Of a stretch of 64,000 nucleotides of DNA, positions 8,618-19,245 are shown one piece after another (positions within the stretch are counted from its first letter, which is position 1; the number at the start of each line of letters is the position of its first letter). The position numbers and the translations under genes are program-made. The stretch comes from Agrococcus sp. ARC_14 (lineage in GTDB: Bacteria > Actinomycetota > Actinomycetes > Actinomycetales > Microbacteriaceae): NCBI RefSeq assembly GCF_022436485.1, contig NZ_JAKUDO010000003.1, positions 82,686-146,685 of the forward strand, read 5' to 3'. The notes beneath the pieces were generated by a model that was not told the DNA's origin, searched no databases, and worked only from the letters and a program-made list of their open reading frames with translations.

Positions 8618-9442
8618 CTAGTCGGCGACCCGGTGCCCGAATCGAGCGATGAGGTGCCAGACACGCTTGATCGTCTGCTGGTCGTGCGCTTCGGCGGCCT
8701 CGCCGAGAATGCGCGCGTCGATGCGCCCGTCGACGGCCAGCTCGAGGGCGAGGGCGAGGGCATCGACGCCCCGATACGCCTCGAGCTCCGCGATGCGGTC
8801 GACCCGCAGCTCGAGCCCCGGATGCCAAACGATGGGGACACCGAGGCGGGCTGCGGCGCGCTCGACCGCCGCGCCGCGGAACGCCGGGTCGAGCACCAGC
8901 CGTTCGGCGTCGCGGGCCGGCTCGAACCCACCGTGCAGCTGCGCCTCGACGTAGTCGTCCAAGGGATCGACCGCCGCCTCATCCGCGAGCGCCAGCAGCT
9001 CGCCTGCGTGCGCGGGCGTGCCAAGGTGCTCCGGCTCGTAGACGCTGTCCGGCCAGCACAGGGTGACTCGATCCCAGGCGGTGCGCGCCACCTCGAGCCA
9101 GCAGGAGCCGAAGCGGATCGCGCCGCCGGTGGCCCGCCGCCGGTGCTCGACCGCGCCATAGACGGGTCGCTCGTGGGACGCCGCCTCGTCATAGGCGCCA
9201 CCGAACATCCGCGACTCCCAGCGCCAGCGGTCGCCGCCGGGATGCGCGGTGAGGCCGCCGTTGGAGATGCCGGTGGAGAACTGCGAGCGATACGTGCCCT
9301 CCGCGACGATGCGCTCGAGCACCGTCGCGCCGCCGGAGCAGCGATCAGGGTGGAAGTGCACCGTGACGCGAGCGTCGGGCGGCAGCGGTCCGCCCGCCGA
9401 GCGGGCCGCGACGTGCTCGACCGCGCGACGCCACGCATCCAT
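8618..9442 (-). CDS. DUF3626 domain protein
   Basis: The 274-residue protein carries blocks I associate with the DUF3626 family: VTVHFHPDR near residue 25, STGISNGGLTAHPGGDRWRW near residue 60, FGGAYD, RPVYGAV and GAIRFGSCWLEV. No catalytic role is established for this family that I can name. The conserved histidines, aspartates and glycine-rich blocks suggest an enzyme. No signal peptide or membrane segment is seen, so it is probably cytoplasmic. It lies immediately upstream of gpmA, with no evident functional link. Confidence 0.8.
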   Translation of the reverse strand: MDAWRRAVEHVAARSAGGPLPPDARVTVHFHPDRCSGGATVLERIVAEGTYRSQFSTGISNGGLTAHPGGDRWRWESRMFGGAYDEAASHERPVYGAVEHRRRATGGAIRFGSCWLEVARTAWDRVTLCWPDSVYEPEHLGTPAHAGELLALADEAAVDPLDDYVEAQLHGGFEPARDAERLVLDPAFRGAAVERAAARLGVPIVWHPGLELRVDRIAELEAYRGVDALALALELAVDGRIDARILGEAAEAHDQQTIKRVWHLIARFGHRVAD

Positions 9443-9477
9443 GCCGTCAACCTACCCGCGACCCGCAGACAGGGACA

Positions 9478-10338
9478 ATGGATGCCGTGGCGAAGCAGGT
9501 GGGGCGCATCACGCGCGGGACGACCGGGGTGAACCGGCTGCGCCGCGTGGACCGCTGGATCGCCGCGCAGCCCGCCGCGCGCGTGCCCGGCTGCCTCGTG
9601 GTCGACCTCGGCTACGGCGCGAGCGCGACCACGAGCCTCGAGCTGCACGAGCGGCTCTCGCGCAACAACCCGTCCGTCGAGGTCCTTGGGCTCGAGATCG
9701 ACCCGGCGCGGGTGGCGCTCGCCACGGCTGAGCTCGACGGCGCCAGGGAGACAGGGCCTGAGCGCTACGGGCGGGCGATCGCGCGGGACGCGCGCGTGTC
9801 GTTCGCACTCGGTGGCTTCGAGGTGCCGACGTCGCGGCGGCCGCAGCTGATCCGCGCGATGAACGTGCTGCGGCAGTACGACGAGCACGAGGTCGCGGGG
9901 CACTGGGCGACGATGCTCGGCAGGCTCGCGCCCGGCGGGCTGCTGGTCGAGGGCACCTCGAACGAGCTGGGGCGAGTGTGCTCATGGGTGGCGCTCGACG
10001 CCGCGGGCCCCCGCTCGCTGACGATCGCGCTGAAGCTCGACGAGCTCGGCAGCGACGCGATGGAGGCGCCGTCGGTCGTGCGCGAGCGCCTGCCGAAGGC
10101 GCTCATCCACCGCAACCTGCCGGGCGAGCGCATCCACGAGCTGCTGGTCGAGCTCGATCGCGCGTGGGCAGTGGCAGCGCCGCTGGCCGACTTCGGCCCG
10201 GTGCAGCGCTGGGTGGCGACGGTGGGGCGGATGCGCGAGGCGGGCTGGCCGGTGAGCGGCGGCCCCGCGCGGTGGCGGCTGGGCGAGCTGACGGTGGACT
10301 GGGCCGCGGTCGCGCCGCGCGCGCACCCCGCAGGTTGA
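9478..10338 (+). CDS. class I SAM-dependent methyltransferase-like protein
   Basis: The 286-residue protein begins with a basic segment and a Rossmann-like motif LVVDLGYGASATTS (about 41-54) followed by the acidic loop LGLEIDPARV. This is the cofactor-binding pattern of class I methyltransferases. The rest, including RAMNVLRQYDEHEV and PGGLLVEGTSNELGR, matches an actinobacterial family usually annotated only as methyltransferase. The substrate is unknown. The gene is divergent from the DUF3626 gene with a 35-bp gap, and a head-to-head REP pair follows its stop. Confidence 0.75.
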   Translation: MDAVAKQVGRITRGTTGVNRLRRVDRWIAAQPAARVPGCLVVDLGYGASATTSLELHERLSRNNPSVEVLGLEIDPARVALATAELDGARETGPERYGRAIARDARVSFALGGFEVPTSRRPQLIRAMNVLRQYDEHEVAGHWATMLGRLAPGGLLVEGTSNELGRVCSWVALDAAGPRSLTIALKLDELGSDAMEAPSVVRERLPKALIHRNLPGERIHELLVELDRAWAVAAPLADFGPVQRWVATVGRMREAGWPVSGGPARWRLGELTVDWAAVAPRAHPAG

Positions 10339-10450
10339 GGAGGCCGCGGGCCGCAGGCCCACAGCTGTCACGAAACCGAAGGGGGCGACAGCTCGCTCCT
10401 GCGGTCTCGTGACGCGAGCGTGCTGCGCACGCGCGCTCCTCGACCTCCGG
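10331..10450. repeat. head-to-head REP-like pair between two convergent genes
   Basis: The left arm reads GGTTGAGGAGGCC to GTCACGAAACCG, and the right arm reads CGGTCTCGTGACGCG to GCGCTCCTCGACCTCCGG, in opposite orientation. The right arm contains GCGTGCTGCGCACGCGC, a hairpin core. The locus separates the methyltransferase and ygfZ-like genes at their 3' ends. Confidence 0.75.
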
Positions 10451-10468
10451 AACGGACGGGGCGGGCTC

Positions 10469-11542
10469 TCAGGCGGGCGGAGCGGGGCGCTTGACGGCGC
10501 CGATGCGCGGGAGGCGCGGCGGACGGTTCGCGTGCCCGGCCGTCGGCGGCACGAGCAGCTGCTGGCCGGCTGCGACGGCGATGCCCTCTGCCGTGCGCAC
10601 GACGAGATCCTGATCGGCGGGTGCGGAGCGCTTCACGACCGCGAGCGCGATGGGGCCGAGCTCGTCGTGGATGGCCGAGGAGGTGACGGCACCGACCGGT
10701 CGCTCCCCCGCTGCATCGTCGATGGTGAGCACCGCGTCGCCGGCCGCGACCTGCGCGTTCTCGCTGCCATCGAGGTGCAGCAGCACGATGCGACGCGGCG
10801 GGGCTCCCAGGTTGTGCACCTTCGCGACCGTCTCCTGCCCGCGGTAGCAGCCCTTGGAGAGGTGCACCGCGGTCGTGAGCCAGTCGAGCTCGTGCGGGAT
10901 GGTGCGCTCGTCGACCTCCGCGAGCGACGGGCGACCGGCCGCGATGCGCAGCGCGTCGGCAGCCATCGTGCCGACGAATCGGTCGACCGGCATGGCGGCG
11001 GCCTCCGCCGGCGTCAGGATCGCCTCCGACCAGCTCCACGGCTCCCCCGTCGGCTCGCCGTAGCGCACGCCGCCGGGCGTGACCTCCGGCCAGCCGTCGA
11101 GCCAGGCGAGCTCGGCAGCCGGTGCGCCCGCAGTGCCCACGACGACCACGTCGGGGCGGGTGATCTCGACCTGCTTGTAGAAGCGCATCCGCGTCAACCA
11201 TGCCTCGAGCGCGTCGCCGCTGCCGACGTCGACGAGCACCCAGAGCTCCTCGCCCGTCCAGTGCAGTCGCAGCGCGTGCTCGATGCGACCCTCGGGCGAG
11301 AGCACGAGCGTCTCGGTCGAGGCGCCCGGCTCGAGGCGGTCGACCGCCTGGCTCGTGATCGAGTCGAGCCATGGCAGCGTGTCGGGGCCGGTGAGGTGCA
11401 GCACGTCGCGGGCCAGCAGCACGAGGCCGCCTGCGCGCAGCCTGCGCTGCTCGGCGATCGGGTTGCCGACGTGCAGCGGGAGCCCGGTGCCCTCGTCGAG
11501 CACGGCATCGGGGATGCCGGCGGCGACCTCGCGAGCGCTCAC
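10469..11542 (-). CDS. ygfZ: YgfZ/GcvT-like folate-binding protein
   Basis: The 357-residue protein has the GcvT fold and the diagnostic KGCYRGQETVAKVHNLG motif of YgfZ (near residue 230), containing the conserved cysteine. YgfZ proteins use folate and assist iron-sulfur cluster enzymes. The GTG at 11542 overlaps the preceding gene stop as GTGA, which is stronger than an upstream in-frame start at 11629. It is translationally coupled to the heme-binding beta-barrel gene. In actinobacteria these two gene types are frequent neighbours. Confidence 0.9.
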   Translation of the reverse strand: MSAREVAAGIPDAVLDEGTGLPLHVGNPIAEQRRLRAGGLVLLARDVLHLTGPDTLPWLDSITSQAVDRLEPGASTETLVLSPEGRIEHALRLHWTGEELWVLVDVGSGDALEAWLTRMRFYKQVEITRPDVVVVGTAGAPAAELAWLDGWPEVTPGGVRYGEPTGEPWSWSEAILTPAEAAAMPVDRFVGTMAADALRIAAGRPSLAEVDERTIPHELDWLTTAVHLSKGCYRGQETVAKVHNLGAPPRRIVLLHLDGSENAQVAAGDAVLTIDDAAGERPVGAVTSSAIHDELGPIALAVVKRSAPADQDLVVRTAEGIAVAAGQQLLVPPTAGHANRPPRLPRIGAVKRPAPPA

Positions 11543-12156
11543 GCGTCGCTCGCCTCGCTGGGCGTCACGCGGGCGAGCCTGGCGGACGCGTGGCTCTCGA
11601 GGCCCTGCCCGAGCGCGGCGAGATCCCACGCCCAGAGCAGGTGGTTCTCGACCAGGCCGTACATGCGGGTGGATGCGGTGTGCTCCTTGGCGCCCGCGCC
11701 GCGCAGCACGGCATCGGTGGCCAGCTCGATGCGCGGGCCGCTGATCGTGCCGAGGTAGAGCTCGGAGACGCCGGTCGGATGCGAGATGAGCGCCTGCAGG
11801 TCGAAGGCGCCATCCGGGCGGCGCAGGCCCTCGACCGCCTCGGCGTCGCCGAAGGCAGGCTCGCCGGCCGGCGGCAGCATGCCCGGTCCCGCGTCGGCGT
11901 CGTGGGCGGGGCGGGCGAGGCGCCAGAAGCCGCTCTCCGCGGCGAGCGGCGTCAGCTCGTCATCGAGCTGCCACGCATATGCCTCGAAGCTCAGGTAGGG
12001 GTTGCCGTGGTGCGCGAACGAGACGCGCTGGCCGAACTCCTGCTCGACGGTGCGCTCGCCGACCGGGAACGACAGCACGCCGGTGCCCTCCCAGGTGCCG
12101 ATGAGCCACTGCAGCGGGCCCAGCTCAGCGGGGAGCGTGGGATCGAGCTCGAGCAT
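11539..12156 (-). CDS. nitrobindin-like heme-binding beta-barrel (FABP-type) protein
   Basis: The 205-residue protein has the lipocalin-like signature WLIGTWEGTGVL near residue 18 and alternating beta strands. This matches the THAP4/nitrobindin-like heme-binding family. A conserved distal histidine is probably in VENHLLWAWDL near the C-terminus. Such proteins bind ferric heme and may handle nitric oxide or peroxynitrite. The role in this organism is inferred from the family. It overlaps the ygfZ-like gene by 4 bp and follows a 40-residue membrane-protein gene after 3 bp. Confidence 0.85.
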   Translation of the reverse strand: MLELDPTLPAELGPLQWLIGTWEGTGVLSFPVGERTVEQEFGQRVSFAHHGNPYLSFEAYAWQLDDELTPLAAESGFWRLARPAHDADAGPGMLPPAGEPAFGDAEAVEGLRRPDGAFDLQALISHPTGVSELYLGTISGPRIELATDAVLRGAGAKEHTASTRMYGLVENHLLWAWDLAALGQGLESHASARLARVTPSEASDA

Positions 12157-12159
12157 CGC

Positions 12160-12282
12160 TTAGCGCTGACCCCGGAAGAGGTTGCGCACCACGACGAAGG
12201 AGACGCCCAGGATCGCGATCATCGCGAGTCCGAGCAGGCCGAGGAAGAAGATCTCGAGTGCGACGACGGGGATGGCATCCAT
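12160..12282 (-). CDS. 40-residue single-pass membrane protein
   Basis: An ATG at 12282 opens a 40-residue frame ending in TAA at 12160, below usual ORF length limits. The peptide has one strongly hydrophobic segment, about residues 5-32 (core LEIFFLGLLGLAMIAILGV), and a basic tail RNLFRGQR. The gene ends 3 bp before the FABP-type gene start, so it sits in the same probable operon. Tight packing and the clean membrane-helix profile support it, but no homologue is named here. Confidence 0.6.
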   Translation of the reverse strand: MDAIPVVALEIFFLGLLGLAMIAILGVSFVVVRNLFRGQR

Positions 12283-12306
12283 GCGTCGATCCTACCCGCT
12301 TGCCCG

Positions 12307-12588
12307 TCAGAGCAGCGTCAGCGGCACGAGGATGGCGCTCGCGAGCGCCAGGATCAGCACCGAGCCGAAGACTGCGGCCGCCAGCCGGTCGACGAGCCCG
12401 GGCTCCGTCGGTCCGCCGAGCTGGATCGCGAAGGCCACGAGCGTGCACCCGCCCAGCACGATGGGCATCCAGACGATGCCGTCCGTCGGCTGCAGGATGC
12501 CGACGAGCACGGCGCCCAGCGCGGCGAGCACCCATACGGGCCACACGCTGGCCCATTGCCACGAGGTCGCCTTGCGCATGCGGCCCAT
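12307..12588 (-). CDS. small membrane protein, three to four helices
   Basis: The 93-residue protein is hydrophobic with predicted helices near residues 11-30, 36-56 and 68-92. The most likely start is the ATG at 12588 or the fourth residue ATG at 12579. No enzymatic motif is seen. It is the first gene of the minus-strand group running to the ygfZ-like gene, 24 bp before the 40-residue gene. Function unknown. Confidence 0.7.
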   Translation of the reverse strand: MGRMRKATSWQWASVWPVWVLAALGAVLVGILQPTDGIVWMPIVLGGCTLVAFAIQLGGPTEPGLVDRLAAAVFGSVLILALASAILVPLTLL

Positions 12589-12768
12589 TGTGTCGCACCC
12601 GTGCGCCGTGCGCCGCGCAGAGAGTTGTGGCGACCCGCCTGCAACGCTGCGCAGAGACAGCAGATCGCCACATCTCTGCTGCGGATGGGAGGCGCGAGGA
12701 TGCGTCGAAGCAGGGAAGGAGGCGGGAGCGGATCAGCGAGCATAGGATTGTCGTCGGTAGGAGGCTGG

Positions 12769-13410
12769 ATGGCGCACGTCGTGATCTTCACCCGCCGCGA
12801 CCGGGGCGTGCTGCCCAGCCTGGAGCTCCTCGAGCACCGGGTGAGCACGCTGCCGGCGACGGCGGAGGCCGTTGCGCACGCCCCCGACGGCGAGCTGCTC
12901 GTCGTCGACGCCGTCGGGGAGCTCGCCGCCGCGAAGGCCATCTGCCGGCTGCTCGAGCACGACGCGGCCCCGGTGCTGCTGGTGCTGAGCGAGGGCGGCT
13001 TCGCCGCCGTGACGCCCGAATGGGGCGTGACCGACATCGTCTTCGACGCCGCGGGGCCCTCGGAGCTCGAGGCGCGCATCCGCCTCGCCCTCGCCGCCGC
13101 GCGCACCGTCGGCCCCGTCTCGACGAGCGGCCTGCGGATCGACGAGGCGAGCTACCAGGCGAAGGTCGACGGCAGGCCGGTCGACCTCACGTTCAAGGAG
13201 TTCGAGCTGCTGCGGTTCCTGGCATCGCACCCTGCCCGCGTCTTCACGCGCGAGCAGCTGCTGAGCGAGGTCTGGGGCTACGACTACTTCGGCGGCACGC
13301 GCACGGTCGACGTGCACGTGCGCCGCCTGCGCGCCAAGCTCGGCGACCTGGAGCGCCTCATCGGCACGGTGCGCGGCGTCGGCTACCGGTTCGAGCACGA
13401 GGACGACTGA
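12769..13410 (+). CDS. GlnR-like orphan winged-helix response regulator
   Basis: The 213-residue protein has a degenerate receiver (1-110) followed by an OmpR-type winged helix with TFKEFELLRFLASHP and DVHVRRLRAKLGDLER. Only the D47 position is kept in the acidic pocket; the tandem acidic residues and the usual lysine are missing. That is a hallmark of GlnR-type regulators, which do not use phosphorylation. It lies directly upstream of mshD, matching the glnR-mshD order in mycobacteria. The ATG at 12769 follows TAGGAGG. GlnR proteins control nitrogen genes and, in some actinobacteria, interact with phosphate control. The exact regulon here is unknown. Confidence 0.8.
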   Translation: MAHVVIFTRRDRGVLPSLELLEHRVSTLPATAEAVAHAPDGELLVVDAVGELAAAKAICRLLEHDAAPVLLVLSEGGFAAVTPEWGVTDIVFDAAGPSELEARIRLALAAARTVGPVSTSGLRIDEASYQAKVDGRPVDLTFKEFELLRFLASHPARVFTREQLLSEVWGYDYFGGTRTVDVHVRRLRAKLGDLERLIGTVRGVGYRFEHEDD

Positions 13411-14264
13411 TGGATGCCACCCGCGCGATCGAGCTCGCCGAGGAGCTGGGCGCGGCGTGCATCGCCGCCGACGGCGTGCCGCCCTTCAACGACCAGGCGC
13501 TCGTCGAGCTGCGCCGAGGCGAGCGGCGGGCGATCGGTGACGCGACCGCGCTGGCCGTCGTCAGCGACGCCGAGCGCGAGGTCGAGCTGGCCGTGCACCC
13601 CGAGCACCGCGGTCGAGGGCTCGGCACGGCACTCGCGGCCGCCCTCGCCGACGAGCTCGGCGCGTTCGAGGCGTGGGCACACGGCGATCACCCGGCCGCG
13701 CGCGCCATCGCTCACCGACTGCCCGCCGAGCCCGTGCGCACGCTGCTGCAGCTGCGAGCACCGGTCCCCGCAGCACCCGCGTCAGACGGATCGGCGCAGG
13801 CCGACCCCCAGGCCGACCCCCTGCCCGACGGCGTCCGCGGCTATGAGCCGACCGACGCATCCGCCCTGCTCTCCCTGAACGCCGCCGCGTTCGCCGCGCA
13901 CCCCGAGCAGGGCCGCATGACGGCCGACGATCTCGCGGCGCGCATGGCGGAGCCCTGGCACGACGACGCCAACCTGCTCGTGCTGCCTGGCGAGGCGGGC
14001 ATCGACGGCTTCACCTGGATCAAGCCCGAGGGCGACGTCGCAGAGCTCTATGTGCTGGGCATCTCGCCCGCCGCGCAGGGCGCGGGACTCGGCCGACGGA
14101 TGCTGGATGCCACGTTCGTGCGGATGCGCGCGCTGGGCGCGAACACCGCTCACCTCTACGTCGAGGGCGACAACGCACCCGCGCTCGCGCTCTATCGGAG
14201 GGCCGGCTTCGAGCAGTGGGCGATCGACGTGAGGTGGCGTCACGCGCCGTTCACCCAGGATTGA
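13410..14264 (+). CDS. mshD: mycothiol synthase (tandem GNAT acetyltransferase)
   Basis: The 284-residue protein contains two GNAT domains. The N-terminal half has VHPEHRGRGLGTALAAAL and the C-terminal half has ISPAAQGAGLGRRML followed by LYVEGDNAPALALYRRAGF. The C-terminal motif pattern is that of MshD, which acetylates Cys-GlcN-Ins in the last step of mycothiol synthesis. Mycothiol is restricted to actinobacteria, so this supports the lineage. The start codon shares one base with the stop of the GlnR-like gene, implying coupled translation. A single GTTCACC near its end is dictated by coding sequence. Confidence 0.92.
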   Translation: MDATRAIELAEELGAACIAADGVPPFNDQALVELRRGERRAIGDATALAVVSDAEREVELAVHPEHRGRGLGTALAAALADELGAFEAWAHGDHPAARAIAHRLPAEPVRTLLQLRAPVPAAPASDGSAQADPQADPLPDGVRGYEPTDASALLSLNAAAFAAHPEQGRMTADDLAARMAEPWHDDANLLVLPGEAGIDGFTWIKPEGDVAELYVLGISPAAQGAGLGRRMLDATFVRMRALGANTAHLYVEGDNAPALALYRRAGFEQWAIDVRWRHAPFTQD

Positions 14265-14276
14265 CAGAATGGGCGC

Positions 14277-16546
<2,270 letters not shown>

Positions 16547-16550
<4 letters not shown>

Positions 16551-17485
16551 CGGCGCCGCCCGTGCTCGCGGCGGGCGCCCTGGTCTGGCGCGCGGTCGGC
16601 GACGAGGTGCTCGTGCTGCTCGTCGAGCGCACCCAGCACCGCGACTTCTCGCTGCCCAAGGGCAAGCTCGACCCGGGCGAGACGCTGCCCGAGTGCGCTG
16701 TGCGCGAGATCGAGGAGGAGACCGGGCTGCGCATCGCGCTCGGCGCCCCCCTGCCGCAGAGCGAGTACCGGCTGTCGGACGGCCGCGACAAGGTCGTCTA
16801 CTACTGGCAGGCGAAGGCCGACGAGGCTGTCGTCGCGGCCTCCGCCTTCTCCCCCAACGACGAGATCCACGCGCTCGAGTGGCTGCCGCTCGCCGCGGCG
16901 AAGCAGCGCTGCACCTACGAGCACGACGTGGCGATCATCGCGCGATTCGAGGAGCGCCTCGCCGCCGGCCACGCCGAGACCTTCCCGCTCATCGCGCTGC
17001 GGCACGCGAAGGCGGCGAACCCCTTCGACTGGCAGGGGTCGGATGCGTCACGGACGCTGACCGAGCGGGGCGAGCGGCAGGCGCGGCGCGTGGCACCGGG
17101 CATCGCGGCGTTCGGCCCGGAGCGGATCGTGACCTCGGATGCCGTGCGCTGCGTGCAGACCGTCGAGCCGCTCGGGCGGCTGCTCGGCATCGAGCCGAAG
17201 GCGACGCCGCTCATCAGCCAGGAGTCGCCGGAGGACCCGCGCGAAGCGCTCGAGCGCCGCATCGGCAAGGCGGTGCGCAAGCGCCGCGGAACCGTGCTGT
17301 GCAGTCACGCGCCGATCATCCCCGAGATCGTCACGGCCGTCGTGCACGCAGCGGATGCGGCGGAGACCGACAGCACGCACCGTGCGTCGATGCTGCACAC
17401 GGCCGAGTTCACCGTGCTGCACGTGTCGGCGGGCGAGATGCCTGCGCTCGTCGCGCTCGAGACCCACGGCTCGCACGAGAAGTAG
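16547..17485 (+). CDS. NUDIX hydrolase fused to histidine phosphatase domain, MutT1-like
   Basis: The 312-residue protein has an N-terminal NUDIX domain with [20 protein letters not shown] (about 41-60). The C-terminal phosphoglycerate-mutase-like domain begins with IALRHAKA, in which the histidine is catalytic, near residue 147. This fusion is the mycobacterial MutT1 arrangement. MutT1 degrades 8-oxo-dGTP and diadenosine polyphosphates. The GTG start overlaps the ppk1 stop, so production is coupled to polyphosphate kinase. A role in cleaning or polyphosphate-linked nucleotide metabolism is inferred from this coupling. Confidence 0.9.
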
Positions 17486-17520
17486 GGCGAAGGCCGTCGA
17501 TCGAGGGCGCTGGGTGCGCC

Positions 17521-17597
17521 CGTCGGTCGAGGAGGCCGGGCGCGCCCGTCGGTCGAGGAGGTCGGGCGCGCAGCGCGCGGCCGTCACGAGACCCCGG
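17521..17597. repeat. REP-like repeat after the NUDIX gene
   Basis: Two direct copies of CGTCGGTCGAGGAG are followed by a GGGCGCGCAGCGCGC core and GGCCGTCACGAGACCCCGG. The arms GGTCGAGGAG and GTCACGAGACC are those of the REP-like family. The repeat sits between convergent genes and ends 4 bp before the hydrolase stop. Confidence 0.7.
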
Positions 17598-17601
17598 CAC
17601 C

Positions 17602-18387
17602 TCAGGCCGGCAGCGACTGCTCGATCCAGTCGGCCAGCGCCGCCTCCAGCAGCTGCGGTCGCTCGTGCGGCAGCGCGTGGCCGCTGCCTGCCACGACGTG
17701 CGCCGTCGCGGCCGGGTACTGCTCGAGCAGCGCGCGATGCTGCCGCTGGCCGACGGTGCTGTCGTCGCGCCCGACCATGACGAGCACGGGATGCGCGAAG
17801 GCGACGTCGCGCGGGTCGGGATCGAGCTGCCACGACCGCATGATGGCCTCGACCGCGTCGCCGTCGAAGCGGCCGAGCGATGGCACGACGGCGTCCTGGA
17901 AGCGGCGCACGGTCGCGTCGTCGTGCACCACGAAGTATCCCTCGAACTCGGCACGCAGCGCCTCGTCGTCGAAGGCATCGGGCGGCAGCGGCACGGCGGG
18001 AGGCGGATGCGGCTCCGGGTGCTGGTCGGAGGGCACGAGCGGGCAGAGCAGCGCGAGGCCGCGCACCTGCTCGGGACGCCGAGCGGCGAGCCCCTGCGCG
18101 AGGTGCGCGCCGAAGGAGTGCCCGAGCACGAGCAGCGGTGCATCCGCGAGCTCCGCGTCGACCAACCGCTCGAGCGCATCGACGGCCGCCCGACTGGACG
18201 CGATGCCATCGGCGGGCGAGTCGCCCATGCCGGGTAGGTCGGGATAGATGCGACGGAGCCGCCTGCGGTGCTCGCCGAGCGCGGGCTCGAGGAAGCCGAT
18301 CGCCTCGGCGTGCGTCGAGTAGGCGCCATGCAGCGCGAGGAGCTCGGTGCCGGCACCGAGCGAGACTGCGTGCGGCTCGGACGTCAT
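17602..18387 (-). CDS. alpha/beta-fold hydrolase
   Basis: The 261-residue protein from the ATG at 18387 has the alpha/beta hydrolase pattern. LALHGAYST supplies the oxyanion region, GHSFGAHLAQGLA carries the nucleophile serine elbow, the acid is probably in VGRDDSTVG and the histidine in GSGHALPHERPQ. The substrate is unknown; it belongs to the broad esterase/lactonase group. A longer frame to 18429 exists, but the internal ATG gives the usual family N-terminus. It is 72 bp downstream of pstB on the same strand, separated by a hairpin. Confidence 0.85.
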   Translation of the reverse strand: MTSEPHAVSLGAGTELLALHGAYSTHAEAIGFLEPALGEHRRRLRRIYPDLPGMGDSPADGIASSRAAVDALERLVDAELADAPLLVLGHSFGAHLAQGLAARRPEQVRGLALLCPLVPSDQHPEPHPPPAVPLPPDAFDDEALRAEFEGYFVVHDDATVRRFQDAVVPSLGRFDGDAVEAIMRSWQLDPDPRDVAFAHPVLVMVGRDDSTVGQRQHRALLEQYPAATAHVVAGSGHALPHERPQLLEAALADWIEQSLPA

Positions 18388-18422
18388 GGCAGCAGCCAAG
18401 CATCGACGCGGATGCACGACAA

Positions 18423-18446
18423 GGCGCAACGCTCGCGCATTGCGCC
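18423..18446 (-). terminator. hairpin terminator after pstB
   Basis: GGCGCAA pairs with TTGCGCC around a CGC/GCG inner stem, 14 bp after the pstB stop on the minus strand. It probably ends the pst transcript before the hydrolase gene. Confidence 0.55.
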
Positions 18447-18459
18447 CTCCGGGCTCACA

Positions 18460-19239
18460 TCAACCGAAGCGACCCGAGACGTAGTCCTCCGTGGCCTGCA
18501 CCGTCGGGTTCGAGAAGATCTTGGTGGTGTCGCCGAACTCGATGAGCTTGCCGGGCTTGCCGGTGCCGGCGATGTTGAAGAACGCGGTCTTGTCGCTCAC
18601 GCGGCTCGCCTGCTGCATGTTGTGGGTCACGATCACGATCGTGTACTCGGTCTTGAGCTCCTCGATGAGGTCCTCGATCGCGAGCGTCGAGATGGGGTCG
18701 AGGGCCGAGCAGGGCTCGTCCATCAGCAGCACGTCGGGGCTGACCGCGATCGCGCGCGCGATGCACAGGCGCTGCTGCTGGCCGCCGGAGAGACCGGAGC
18801 CGGGCACGCCGAGGCGGTCCTTGACCTCGTTCCAGAGGTTGGCGCCGCGCAGCGAGCGCTCCACCAGGTCGTCCTGGTCGCTCTTCGACATGCGGCGGTT
18901 GTTGAGCAGCACGCCGGCCAGCACGTTCTCGCGGATCGTCATGGTCGGGAACGGGTTCGGGCGCTGGAAGACCATGCCGATCTGACGGCGCACGTTCACC
19001 GGGTCGACACCGGTGCCGTAGAGGTTGGCGCCGTCGAGCAGCACTTCGCCGTCGACCCATGCGCCTGCGATGACCTCGTGCATCCGGTTGATGGAGCGGA
19101 GCACGGTCGACTTGCCGCAGCCGGAAGGGCCGATGAACGCGGTGACCGCGCGGGGTTCGATGTCGACGGTGACGCCCTCGACAGCCTTGAAGCTGCTGTA
19201 GTAGATGTCGAGGTCGTTGATCTCGATGCGCTTGGACAT
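18460..19239 (-). CDS. pstB: phosphate ABC transporter ATP-binding protein
   Basis: The 259-residue ATPase has Walker [10 protein letters not shown], the signature LSGGQQQRL and Walker [14 protein letters not shown], followed by the H-loop in [13 protein letters not shown]. The Q-loop region [12 protein letters not shown] is the typical PstB form. It drives high-affinity phosphate uptake and takes part in signalling to PhoU/SenX3. It is the last gene of pstSCAB, starting 6 bp after pstA. Confidence 0.97.
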   Translation of the reverse strand: MSKRIEINDLDIYYSSFKAVEGVTVDIEPRAVTAFIGPSGCGKSTVLRSINRMHEVIAGAWVDGEVLLDGANLYGTGVDPVNVRRQIGMVFQRPNPFPTMTIRENVLAGVLLNNRRMSKSDQDDLVERSLRGANLWNEVKDRLGVPGSGLSGGQQQRLCIARAIAVSPDVLLMDEPCSALDPISTLAIEDLIEELKTEYTIVIVTHNMQQASRVSDKTAFFNIAGTGKPGKLIEFGDTTKIFSNPTVQATEDYVSGRFG

Positions 19240-19245
19240 GCTGCG

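Noticed and set aside
14249..14255. Single GTTCACC upstream of ppk1 as a PHO box
   Set aside because: The partner heptamer 11 bp upstream matches at only four of seven positions, and the bases are fixed by mshD codons.
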